DNA of 21,659 nt from Bacteroidales bacterium (GTDB lineage: Bacteria; Bacteroidota; Bacteroidia; Bacteroidales; UBA10428). Each line of letters begins with the position of its first letter. Positions within the stretch are counted from its first letter, which is position 1. Location: NCBI GenBank assembly GCA_016938095.1, contig JAFGVG010000290.1:1-21659 (forward strand), in the 5' to 3' direction. Positions 1 through 7,071 of this stretch are shown here, one piece after another. The notes beneath the pieces were generated by a model. That model had not been told where the DNA came from and ran no database searches. It saw only the letters and a program-made list of their open reading frames with translations. The translations under genes and the position numbers were made by a program.

Positions 1-669
1 CTGATCAGCCATCGCATGCTTGAAATTAATGGCCGTCAATACCACATTGTAAAAATTGCTGTCAATGGCTGCCTGAATGACCTCGGGTTCGTTGCGGTGT
101 GTCGACATACCAACATAACGGACCTTCCCTTGCTTTTTCAATTCGTCGAAGGCCTCCAGCAAGGGAGGGGCCAGTGCCGTGTTTCGACTTGATACCCCGT
201 GAAGATAAAGTATATCCACATATTTCATCTGAAGGCGGTTCATACTGGCTTCAAATTTTGTGAGTATGCCTTCTTTGGTGGTTGCCGGGCCCGGTTCTCC
301 GGTTTGCCGGTCAATTCCGTCAGCGCCAACCTTTGTGGCCAGCACAATATTTTCACGCGGAATCTCCTTAAACAACTCCCCAAGCATGACTTCATTTCTG
401 CCTTCCTGGTAAACATGGGCTGTGTCAAAATGCACGAAACCCATATTGTAGGCAGCCTTCACAAGTGCAGGGTTGTCTGAGCGCATTACACCAAAACTTA
501 CAATGGGCAGTTCAATATCGGTATTCCCCAACTGACGCCGTATAATCACCGGTTCTTCCTTTTCGGCTGATCTGCCAGCCAACAATGGCGTACCCATAAG
601 GGCTCCTGCAGCTCCCATTGCCGAGGATTTCAAAAATCCCCTCCTGTTTACAGGTAAATTTTTCCCCAT
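1..669 (-). CDS. Tat-exported aldo/keto reductase (partial, C-terminus beyond the window)
   Basis: NAD(P)H-dependent oxidoreductase of the aldo/keto reductase fold; substrate unknown. The frame is open from an ATG at 667-669 to base 1 (223 codons), so the C-terminal part of the barrel is missing. A twin-arginine signal is visible: NRRGFLKSS at residues 8-16, then a small-residue hydrophobic stretch to about residue 31, implying export of the folded enzyme. The family tetrad is present: D82 and Y87 in FDTAHVY, K113 in ATKV and H157 in YLHGV. The motif GKVRYVGMST (181-190) is also typical. It is divergent from the serine hydrolase gene, with about 240 bases between them. Tat-exported members of this family are common in Bacteroidota. 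Family call is firm; physiological role is open. Confidence 0.9.
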   Translation of the reverse strand, partial: MGKNLPVNRRGFLKSSAMGAAGALMGTPLLAGRSAEKEEPVIIRRQLGNTDIELPIVSFGVMRSDNPALVKAAYNMGFVHFDTAHVYQEGRNEVMLGELFKEIPRENIVLATKVGADGIDRQTGEPGPATTKEGILTKFEASMNRLQMKYVDILYLHGVSSRNTALAPPLLEAFDELKKQGKVRYVGMSTHRNEPEVIQAAIDSNFYNVVLTAINFKHAMADQ

Positions 670-855
670 ATGCTTTTGTTTAATCTTTTCAGCAAGTTAT
701 CAAATTATTATCAATCAAATCTGCCGTCCGGGCATTTTAACACTTTTTTCATGGCGTCAATGCATACGATTTTATATCTTGCTGCGTTTTTTGAATCAAT
801 ATGCAATCTGTGCATAACTTTTTTGACAAGCTTATCGTAAATATGTTCAAATGTA

Positions 856-863
856 TATTTTTG
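856..863 (+). promoter_or_regulatory. -7 promoter element (TATTTTTG) for the hydrolase operon
   Basis: TATTTTTG matches the Bacteroidota -7 consensus TAnnTTTG. No TTG/TTTG lies at the usual 17-23 base spacing upstream; the nearest, at 822-825, is about 30 bases away. Transcription would begin near 870. That leaves only about 7 bases before the GTG at 877 but about 40 before the ATG at 910, which helps choose the start of the gene. Confidence 0.45.
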
Positions 864-909
864 ATAGACTAACATCGTGTTTAAAAAAACTAAAATAGTA
901 CCATTCGCT

Positions 910-2142
910 ATGGTTAAAAAAGGCCTGATCTACGGAATCGTTTTCGTGCTTACAATAAGTTCAACCACTTTACACCTGGGTTCTGTAACAGAAGGTTCAT
1001 ATGAATCGCAAAGTGCCGCGTTTGTGCGTAGTCCCAAACCATCCGGACTTGATAGTCTTGTTACAGCCTATGATCATTATCTGCAAAATGCCGTTGACAG
1101 TCTGAAGAGTCCGGGGGCTGCCGTAGCACTGGTTTACAGGGGAGAAATTCTTTTACTGAAAGGATATGGCGTGAAAAGGGCCGGAGAGCTCGACGCTGTT
1201 GACATGCATACCGTTTTCAGGCTGGGTTCCGTATCAAAGGGTTTTGCATCGGTACTTACAGGGATAATAGTCGAAGAAGGAACCGTTGACTGGAACGATA
1301 AAGTAAAAAATTACCTGAACACTTTCACCATGCGGGATACCGCTGCTGCTAATAAGCTTACCATTAAACACATTCTTAGTCAAACCACCGGTCTGCCCGA
1401 GCATACCTATACCGATATGCTCGATAACGGATATGAATATGAAAACATTAAAAACGCCCTTTCGAATGTTCCTGTCATTGCCAAACCCGGAAAAATCTAT
1501 ACTTATCAGAATGTTGCCTACAGCCTCATAAGCGACGTGTTGTATACAGCTACCGGTAAAGATTACAACAACCTGCTCCGCGATAAAATTTTCGGACCGC
1601 TTCGTATGCAGGATGCTTCAACCGATTATGCCACTTTCTTTTATCATCCCAATACGGCCAATCCTCATCTTAGCATGGGCTCTTCGTGGAAGGTCAAACC
1701 AAAGAACAGCCGATATTACTCTGTTTCACCGGCTTCGGGCATAAACGCCAGTGCTTCGGATATGGCCAATTGGCTGCTTGCACTTACCGGATACTATCCC
1801 GAAGTGCTTCACTGGAAAACCATTGAAGAAATTGCACAGCATGCCATTGAAACACCCCGGAAGGCCGCCTATAGAAGAAACTGGAAAGATCTCGGCCAGA
1901 CCTATTATGGATTGGGATGGCGGGTTTTTAACCTCAATGGACACGATATCGTTTATCACGGTGGATATGTCGAAGGATTCCGTTCAGAAATTGCCTTTGA
2001 CCCGGAATCGAAAATAGGGATTGTCGTGTTGTTCAATTCCAATACACCAATGGCATCACAATGTGTTCCAAAGTTCATCAATTCTTTTCTCGACAATTGC
2101 AGTTTACCCGAACTCACCCCACTTTATACCGACAAATTATAA
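910..2142 (+). CDS. Serine beta-lactamase-like hydrolase (class C / AmpH-PBP4 fold), exported
   Basis: Penicillin-binding-protein-fold serine hydrolase, probably periplasmic and acting on peptidoglycan peptides or another small amide or ester; actual beta-lactam hydrolysis cannot be inferred. From the ATG at 910 (410 aa), an N-terminal hydrophobic signal (about residues 4-22) follows two lysines. The three active-site motifs are visible: S107-V-S-K110, Y199-Q-N201 and H350-G-G, the last taking the place of KTG. A GTG at 877 would add 11 residues. I prefer the ATG because it begins a normal signal sequence and leaves room for a leader after the -7 element. The stop codon abuts the next gene's ATG (TAAATG), so the two are probably translationally coupled. 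Confidence 0.9.
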   Translation: MVKKGLIYGIVFVLTISSTTLHLGSVTEGSYESQSAAFVRSPKPSGLDSLVTAYDHYLQNAVDSLKSPGAAVALVYRGEILLLKGYGVKRAGELDAVDMHTVFRLGSVSKGFASVLTGIIVEEGTVDWNDKVKNYLNTFTMRDTAAANKLTIKHILSQTTGLPEHTYTDMLDNGYEYENIKNALSNVPVIAKPGKIYTYQNVAYSLISDVLYTATGKDYNNLLRDKIFGPLRMQDASTDYATFFYHPNTANPHLSMGSSWKVKPKNSRYYSVSPASGINASASDMANWLLALTGYYPEVLHWKTIEEIAQHAIETPRKAAYRRNWKDLGQTYYGLGWRVFNLNGHDIVYHGGYVEGFRSEIAFDPESKIGIVVLFNSNTPMASQCVPKFINSFLDNCSLPELTPLYTDKL

Positions 2143-2814
2143 ATGAACAAATCGGAATTCCGCTTTTTTGATGTATTGGTGGCGCTGTTTGTTGCCGTCC
2201 TGCTGATATCCAACATTGCTTCAACAAAAATACTTACCCTTTGGAAATTCACCTTTGACGGGGGAACCATATTGTTTCCGCTAAGCTATATTTTTGGCGA
2301 CATACTTACTGAAGTTTACGGATTCAGACGCTCCCGGAGGGTTATCTGGCTCGGCTTCTTTTCCGCATTGTTAATGTCGGTGGTACTGTATGTTGTACAA
2401 CTAATGCCCCCTGCAAACGATTGGCCTAATCAACATGCTTATGAAGCACTGCTTGGCTTTGTGCCCCGAATAGTGCTGGCCAGTCTGGTTGCTTATTTCC
2501 TCGGGGAATTCTCGAATTCTATTACCCTCTCGCTGTTAAAAATCCGTACCAAGGGAAAATTGCTCTGGGCACGCACTATCTTTTCCACCGTAATCGGTGA
2601 GGGCATTGACACCATTGTTTTTTGCATGATAGCCTTTTATGGAACGCTTCCCGGCGACGTGTTATGGGCGGTTATCATTTCGAATTACGTTTTCAAATGT
2701 TCGGTTGAGATTGTTTTTACGCCATTGACTTACAAAATAGTTCGTTTTCTGAAGAAAAAGGAAAATACCGATGTTTATGACATTGGCATTTCCTACAATC
2801 CTTTTCACATGTAA
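2143..2814 (+). CDS. yhhQ: Queuosine-precursor transporter, YhhQ/VUT family (DUF165)
   Basis: Inner-membrane transporter family proposed to import queuosine precursors such as preQ0/preQ1 for tRNA modification. The 223-residue length is normal. About six hydrophobic segments are visible, starting with VLVALFVAVLLISNIAS. Family landmarks are the polar motif GDILTEVYGFRRSRR in the second segment region, and GEGIDTIVF plus the segment around NYVFKCSVEIVFTPLTYK near the C-terminus. The tail is charged and cytoplasmic (RFLKKKENTD). It begins directly at the hydrolase stop codon, and the next gene starts 24 bases after its end, so it lies mid-operon. No queuosine synthesis genes are in the window. 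Substrate is assigned from the family only. Confidence 0.88.
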   Translation: MNKSEFRFFDVLVALFVAVLLISNIASTKILTLWKFTFDGGTILFPLSYIFGDILTEVYGFRRSRRVIWLGFFSALLMSVVLYVVQLMPPANDWPNQHAYEALLGFVPRIVLASLVAYFLGEFSNSITLSLLKIRTKGKLLWARTIFSTVIGEGIDTIVFCMIAFYGTLPGDVLWAVIISNYVFKCSVEIVFTPLTYKIVRFLKKKENTDVYDIGISYNPFHM

Positions 2815-2838
2815 TATGCATTATCCTTTTGCATCGGT

Positions 2839-3573
2839 ATGCGTACCACGCTGTTCATAATCCTGCTCCTGCAGGTGTTGCCGGGCAGCGGACAAAGCTA
2901 TAATGCCCGGGCAGCAACGCTCGAAGAAGTGCTGGAAACAGCCATGCAACAAAATCCGCTCGCTGATTCCGCTCCCGGTAAAAAAGTCCTTGTACGCGAT
3001 ATTAAATCGGTTTGGCATCAGTGGCTGTATTATCTGTCACGCAAAAAGGTCCTTGAGGAATACACCAATCTGCTGAACGATATTGAACGGATTACCTTAT
3101 TACGCTATACCACAGGTGATATTGACCAGTTGACCAGGTTACATTACCTCGATAAGCTGGCCTCCGTTCAAACCGATTTTGTGTCTGCAGAAATTGGTCT
3201 CGACATGGCCGGCAATAATCTGCAATTATTGCTTTGCAGTCAAAGCCCGGTTGTTCCGTCGGATTCTGCACTGACGATATATCAAATAGACAAGGGAACT
3301 GTCAACCTGAATTCCGGCAAAAACCTGTTGACAACCCATAAGCAGCTTGTGCTGGATAGTTTGTTTGTCAGGCTTCAGTATTATTATCAGGCAGGACTCC
3401 CCTATGCCGGTGCTTTATTGCAGGTTCAACAGGCGCGGCTTGCAGCCGAGGAAATTGAATATCTCGAATGGGCTGTTGAAATAGAAAAAGCCTTTGCCAT
3501 TAAGCTCGGATATCTCAAAACCCTAAACCAATATAACCAACATGCCATCGAACTTGAGTATTATGCCTGGTAA
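2839..3573 (+). CDS. Shrunken TolC/CusC-like protein, apparently without the beta-barrel regions
   Basis: A 244-residue exported protein with a hydrophobic signal at residues 3-16. TLEEVLETAMQQNP (27-40) is the classic start of a TolC-family repeat. Residues 52-132 (WHQWLYYL..RKKVLEEY..LLRYTTGDIDQLTRL) match the helical part of the first repeat. Residues 177-242, with the ending LGYLKTLNQYNQHAIELEYY, resemble the C-terminus of the TolC domain that many Bacteroidota carry fused to CusA/CzcA pumps. Full outer-membrane factors or fused TolC domains are roughly 400-480 residues. What appears to be missing here, in both repeats, is the segment holding the glycine/aromatic beta-hairpins that build the barrel. 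The frame is intact. It overlaps the adaptor gene by 32 bases. It may be a relic, or a helix-only periplasmic protein with a new role. Confidence 0.7.
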   Translation: MRTTLFIILLLQVLPGSGQSYNARAATLEEVLETAMQQNPLADSAPGKKVLVRDIKSVWHQWLYYLSRKKVLEEYTNLLNDIERITLLRYTTGDIDQLTRLHYLDKLASVQTDFVSAEIGLDMAGNNLQLLLCSQSPVVPSDSALTIYQIDKGTVNLNSGKNLLTTHKQLVLDSLFVRLQYYYQAGLPYAGALLQVQQARLAAEEIEYLEWAVEIEKAFAIKLGYLKTLNQYNQHAIELEYYAW

Positions 3574-4702
3574 ACTGCCATATTATGCCTTGTTGCTTAT
3601 AGGTTGCAGCCTGTTATTCGCCTGCAATCCTCACCAAACAACACTTGAAAAAGTTGATTGGGACACTGCCGGCAACTTCCGGAGCATAAAAATTACGCCC
3701 CGTGAAGAAAAAAAAGCCGGCTTGCACTACATACAACCCGAACCCTGCATGCTCAACCATATCGTTGTTTGTAAAGGAACCCTTGCCGTAGCTCCCGGAC
3801 GTGAAATATCCATTCCGGCTCCTGCGGCCGGTAACATAAAAGGCCTTTATGTTCAGCCAGGGCAGCAGGTTAACACCGGCCAGCTTGTGGCTACCATTAC
3901 CAATACCGATTTTATTCGGCTTCAGCAGGAGTTGCTGGAAGCGAAACACCAATATGCTTTTCTGAAAGAAGAATATACCCGGCAGGGGGAACTGACAGTA
4001 GAAAATGCAACATCATTGAAGCGTATGCAGTTGGCACAACGCGACTACCTCTCGGCCGAAGTCAGGTATAATAGCCTTTCCCTTCAGTTGCGCGAAACAG
4101 GTATCAATCCAGATAGTGTGCGACCCGAAAAAATTTACACCGATATTCCCATTTATGCCTTGACTTCGGGTTATGTCACTCGTATTGCAGTTAATCTGGG
4201 GGCTTGGACTGATAAAGGAAAATCTTTGTTTGAACTGGTCAACAAAAAACATATCCAGGTTGAGATGCAAATACCGGGAGAATACCTGCATTATCTTCAG
4301 AACGGTCAGGAATTGTCTTTCCATTATGCTTACGATTCAATGACCATTTACAAAGCACGACTCATAAGCATCCTGTATGAAGTTAATCCGGTATCAGGTA
4401 TGATTTATGCTTACGCCGAACCCACCGGAAATGACCATGCCCTGTATCGGGGAATGCCAGTTTGCGTGCGGTTGTCTGCCGGAACCGATACTGCTTTTAT
4501 GATTTCAACCGGTGCCATTGTCAAAACACCGGACGGGTTATACGTCATTGCGAAAAAACATGGATCTTTTTTTGAAATACCTGTTTTACCAGTTACAGCA
4601 GATACTTGTGAAAACTGTTTCAGCGGATTACCCGTTCCCCTTTCTGATTCAATTGTAACAAACACCACTGACTTTGTTGCTGCAATTCTTCGTCGCCGCT
4701 GA
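3542..4702 (+). CDS. RND-type efflux periplasmic adaptor lipoprotein (CusB/HlyD-like)
   Basis: Membrane-fusion protein that normally links an inner-membrane RND pump to an outer-membrane factor. The signal ends in a lipobox LFAC with C28 as the lipidated cysteine. The domains read: lipoyl half about 88-120 (GNIKGLYVQPGQQVNTGQ), alpha-hairpin about 122-185, second lipoyl half 204-232 (ALTSGYVTRIAVNLGAWTDKG), beta-barrel about 236-315 and membrane-proximal domain 316-386. Length (386) and order are normal, so the protein looks intact. The motif C356-E-N-C359 could bind metal, though this is inference. The start overlaps the upstream TolC-like gene; an ATG at 3563 is an alternative that gives a shorter signal. 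No pump gene is in this operon, so its partner must be elsewhere or lost. Confidence 0.87.
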   Translation: MPSNLSIMPGKLPYYALLLIGCSLLFACNPHQTTLEKVDWDTAGNFRSIKITPREEKKAGLHYIQPEPCMLNHIVVCKGTLAVAPGREISIPAPAAGNIKGLYVQPGQQVNTGQLVATITNTDFIRLQQELLEAKHQYAFLKEEYTRQGELTVENATSLKRMQLAQRDYLSAEVRYNSLSLQLRETGINPDSVRPEKIYTDIPIYALTSGYVTRIAVNLGAWTDKGKSLFELVNKKHIQVEMQIPGEYLHYLQNGQELSFHYAYDSMTIYKARLISILYEVNPVSGMIYAYAEPTGNDHALYRGMPVCVRLSAGTDTAFMISTGAIVKTPDGLYVIAKKHGSFFEIPVLPVTADTCENCFSGLPVPLSDSIVTNTTDFVAAILRRR

Positions 4703-4735
4703 AAGGAATAACTGTATAAAGCACTGTGAATAAAA

Positions 4736-4780
4736 ATTGTTGATTAACAATATTTATTCAAAGCAGTTGTTTTATATTTG
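4736..4780 (+). promoter_or_regulatory. Inverted repeat plus -7 element upstream of the coiled-coil gene
   Basis: TATATTTG at 4773-4780 is a perfect TAnnTTTG element, predicting a start near 4786 and a leader of about 24 bases. Upstream, ATTGTT-GATT-AACAAT (4736-4751) is a perfect 6-base inverted repeat. It lies about 22 bases ahead of the -7 element, where an activator or repressor could bind. No T-run follows it, so it is a poor terminator for the adaptor gene. Confidence 0.5.
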
Positions 4781-4809
4781 TGAAACTTTTACTGTAACTG
4801 ACAATCACT

Positions 4810-5712
4810 ATGGAAACAACAACCAACACGTATCAGCGACAACCCGATAAAAAACCATCAACCGCCCTGGTGGTTCTTGTTATTTTACTGGCAATAGCTG
4901 TTGTCTTTCTGGGCTATAAATACTTTACCAAATCAACAGAGCTGGGCCAGACAACCGAAGAAAAAGCCATTCTCGAAGATGTAAAAAGCGATCTTGAAAA
5001 ACAATTACGTGATATGATTGTTGAGTATGATTCGCTCAAAACCAACAACGACAGTGTTAACACGTTGCTTAATAATGAACAGGACAAAATTAAAGGCTTG
5101 TTAAGAATGCGGGCCACCGACGCCGAAAAGATCAGAAAATACCAGGGAGAATTGGAAACTTTGCGTAAAGTGATGCGCAGTTACATTGTTCAGATCGATT
5201 CATTGAATACACGAAACCGCGAACTTACGGCTGAAAATATTCAGGTTAAGGAACAGCTGACCACTGTTGAAACCCAAAACGTTGAACTTTCACGCGAAAA
5301 GGATATGCTGAATAACCAGGTGCAGCTGGCTAAGGTATTGTCTGCAAAAAATATAGTGGCAACCCCGCTTAACAAATCAAACCGCGAAAACAGTAAAATA
5401 AACAAGGTAGCCAAAGTAAAAGTATGCTTCACGGTAAGGGAAAACGCCGTAGCTGAAGCCGGGAATAAGGATATCTACCTGCGGATTATCCGTCCCGACG
5501 AAGTTGTTCTCCCTTCAGGGAATGGAGAAACTTTCGAATTCAATGGCGAACAGGTTATCTTCTCAGCCAAGCGTCAGCTCGAATATGACAAAAAAGATAT
5601 CGACATGTGCATTTTCTGGGATAAAAACGCTGACCTGATTGCCGGTAATTATACTGTTGTGCTTTATGCCGAAAATTACGAAATAGGATCTGCCACATTT
5701 ACCCTTAAATAA
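4810..5712 (+). CDS. Membrane-anchored coiled-coil protein with a C-terminal beta domain, function unknown
   Basis: I do not recognise a named family. Of 300 residues, a short basic N-terminus is followed by one transmembrane helix (about 19-36). A long, heptad-rich coiled coil runs from about 47 to 178 and is dense in E, K, L, N and Q. Basic, Asn-rich linker residues 185-203 lead to a C-terminal domain (about 200-300) with alternating hydrophobic residues that suggest a beta sandwich. The arrangement suits an anchored, oligomeric spacer displaying a globular domain in the periplasm, but a cytoplasmic orientation cannot be excluded. It has its own promoter, ends at a strong terminator and is therefore probably monocistronic. 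Similar proteins occur in Bacteroidales as conserved hypotheticals, as far as I recall. Confidence 0.75.
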   Translation: METTTNTYQRQPDKKPSTALVVLVILLAIAVVFLGYKYFTKSTELGQTTEEKAILEDVKSDLEKQLRDMIVEYDSLKTNNDSVNTLLNNEQDKIKGLLRMRATDAEKIRKYQGELETLRKVMRSYIVQIDSLNTRNRELTAENIQVKEQLTTVETQNVELSREKDMLNNQVQLAKVLSAKNIVATPLNKSNRENSKINKVAKVKVCFTVRENAVAEAGNKDIYLRIIRPDEVVLPSGNGETFEFNGEQVIFSAKRQLEYDKKDIDMCIFWDKNADLIAGNYTVVLYAENYEIGSATFTLK

Positions 5713-5730
5713 TTCAACAGCCTGTTGAAG

Positions 5731-5767
5731 AAAAAACCTCCGGTTTTAGTTTTCCGGAGGTTTTTTT
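5731..5767. terminator. Bidirectional rho-independent terminator
   Basis: CCTCCGG (5737-5743) and CCGGAGG (5754-5760) form a 7-base perfect stem with a 10-base T-rich loop. A run of six A precedes it and seven T follow, so the stem can extend through A-T pairs and work on both strands. It lies between the convergent coiled-coil gene and hemW, ending both transcripts. Confidence 0.92.
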
Positions 5768-5776
5768 GTGCCCATA

Positions 5777-6937
5777 TTAGGGAATATTCAGTAAACTGTC
5801 CTGCTTTTCTTCCATCATTAAACGCGTCAGCACATAATCCGAAATAAACCATCCCCCCGGCGTCATATAATACCTCCCATTTTCATTCACAACATGCCCC
5901 GAATCGACAAAACGCTGAATATCGCGCGTAAATTGTTCAACAAAGAGCGTTCCGAAGTTTTCATTGATAACCTGCAAATCAGCGCCGGTGGAGGTTCGTA
6001 ACGATACCATCAGGTACTCGTTGTAACGTGTAACGTCACTTAACTCTTCACGAACAGCATATTCCACATGGTTTTCAAGGGCCCTGATATACTGTTGCAC
6101 ATCTGCAATGTTCCATTGTCGGGATTTTCCATTGTAGGAATGTGCCGAAGGCCCTGCTCCAAGATAGTTTTGCTGCTGCCAGTAGCCCGAATTATGCCTC
6201 GAAATAAAACCATCACGCGCAAGGTTGGATATTTCATAATGATTAAATCCCTTTGCCAGAGCCATTTCATGCAATATAAAAAACTGTTCGGCACATATCT
6301 CTTCTTCAGGAAGCGTTATCATGCCCTGCTTAAGCTGACGAGACAAACCTGTTCCCTCCTCAATGGTAAGCTGATATGCTGAAAGGTGCTCAATTTCCAG
6401 TGCAAAAGCCTTTTCGAGTTGCTGCCGCCATGATGCCGGATTCATACCAGGTAACCCATATATCAGATCCATACTGATATTATTGAAACCTGCCTTCCTT
6501 GCGTTGAGCATACATGCTTCAGCATCTCCGGCATTATGTCTTCGGTTTAACAGTTTTAAATCATCATCGTTAAACGATTGTACACCAATGCTTAACCGGT
6601 TAACGGACGTACCCTCATGCAATTCTCGTAAATACGATGCGGAAAGATCGTCGGGATTTGCTTCCAGCGTTATTTCACAATCACCGGCAACCCGGTAAAG
6701 TCGATTAATATGATTCAGTAGGTCGCCGATTTGTAAAGGTGTCAATAACGAAGGCGTTCCTCCACCGAAATAAATGGTCAAAACCTCTTCGTTCAGCAAA
6801 TATTCACGGCGTTCATCCAATTCTTTATGCAGTGCCTGTATATACGAAGGAATGCGTGTCGTTTGTACACATTTGTAAAAATCGCAGTAACTGCATAACT
6901 TTTTACAAAACGGTATATGTACGTATATTCCGGCCAT
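5777..6937 (-). CDS. hemW: Radical SAM heme chaperone HemW
   Basis: HemW binds heme and a 4Fe-4S cluster and is thought to insert heme into membrane respiratory proteins; it is often misnamed coproporphyrinogen dehydrogenase. The protein starts MAGIYVHIPFC with the radical SAM motif C11-x3-C15-x2-C18. The SAM-binding FGGGTPS lies at 56-62, and HNSGYW at 247-252 matches the HNxxYW motif reported for heme binding by HemW. The C-terminal HemN-type domain is present, and 386 residues is normal. The start at 6937 is chosen because MAGIYVHIPFC is the usual N-terminus; an ATG at 6952 would add five residues. It is divergent from the histidine kinase gene and ends at the shared two-way terminator. 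Confidence 0.95.
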   Translation of the reverse strand: MAGIYVHIPFCKKLCSYCDFYKCVQTTRIPSYIQALHKELDERREYLLNEEVLTIYFGGGTPSLLTPLQIGDLLNHINRLYRVAGDCEITLEANPDDLSASYLRELHEGTSVNRLSIGVQSFNDDDLKLLNRRHNAGDAEACMLNARKAGFNNISMDLIYGLPGMNPASWRQQLEKAFALEIEHLSAYQLTIEEGTGLSRQLKQGMITLPEEEICAEQFFILHEMALAKGFNHYEISNLARDGFISRHNSGYWQQQNYLGAGPSAHSYNGKSRQWNIADVQQYIRALENHVEYAVREELSDVTRYNEYLMVSLRTSTGADLQVINENFGTLFVEQFTRDIQRFVDSGHVVNENGRYYMTPGGWFISDYVLTRLMMEEKQDSLLNIP

Positions 6938-6982
6938 TGTGCAAAAGTGCAAAATATTTCAAACGCATGTTAATGACCTTTG

Positions 6983-7016
6983 TTTGTTTATGGCTTATAT
7001 AAAAAACGTAACTTTA
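6983..7016 (+). promoter_or_regulatory. Possible promoter of the histidine kinase gene
   Basis: TTTG at 6983-6986 is followed after 22 bases by TAACTTTA (7009-7016), seven of eight matches to TAnnTTTG. Spacing lies in the reported 17-23 range. The start would be near 7022, with a leader of about 50 bases. The candidate element overlaps the TTTATACGC site described separately. Confidence 0.4.
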
Positions 7017-7021
7017 TACGC
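7007..7021 (+). promoter_or_regulatory. Candidate regulator site: CGT-N8-ACGC containing TTTATACGC (copy 1)
   Basis: CGTAACTTTATACGC shares its last nine bases with two sites just after the response regulator gene (10240-10248 and 10263-10271). Its CGT-N8-ACG layout matches that of the third copy. It overlaps the likely -7 element of the kinase, which would suit autoregulation, probably repression. Binding by the LuxR-type regulator at 9604-10236 is inference. Confidence 0.4.
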
Positions 7022-7071
7022 CTACTTCCAATACCCTTATTTATTGAATTGCTTCTAACAGGCAGATTTCC

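Noticed and set aside
199..480. Open frame of 93 codons on the plus strand
   Set aside because: It lies antisense within the aldo/keto reductase gene, whose tetrad and Tat signal are clear; the plus-strand translation has no family features.
877..909. GTG start giving the hydrolase 11 more residues
   Set aside because: It lies only about 13 bases after the -7 element and would put a poor N-terminus ahead of a normal signal peptide starting at 910.
2839..3573. Pseudogene call for the TolC-like gene
   Set aside because: The frame is intact, the signal and both ends are conserved, and the start of the adaptor gene overlaps it; shortening alone does not prove decay.
4736..4751. Inverted repeat as a terminator for the adaptor gene
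   Set aside because: The stem is short and AT-rich, and no T-run follows; its position relative to the next promoter fits an operator better.
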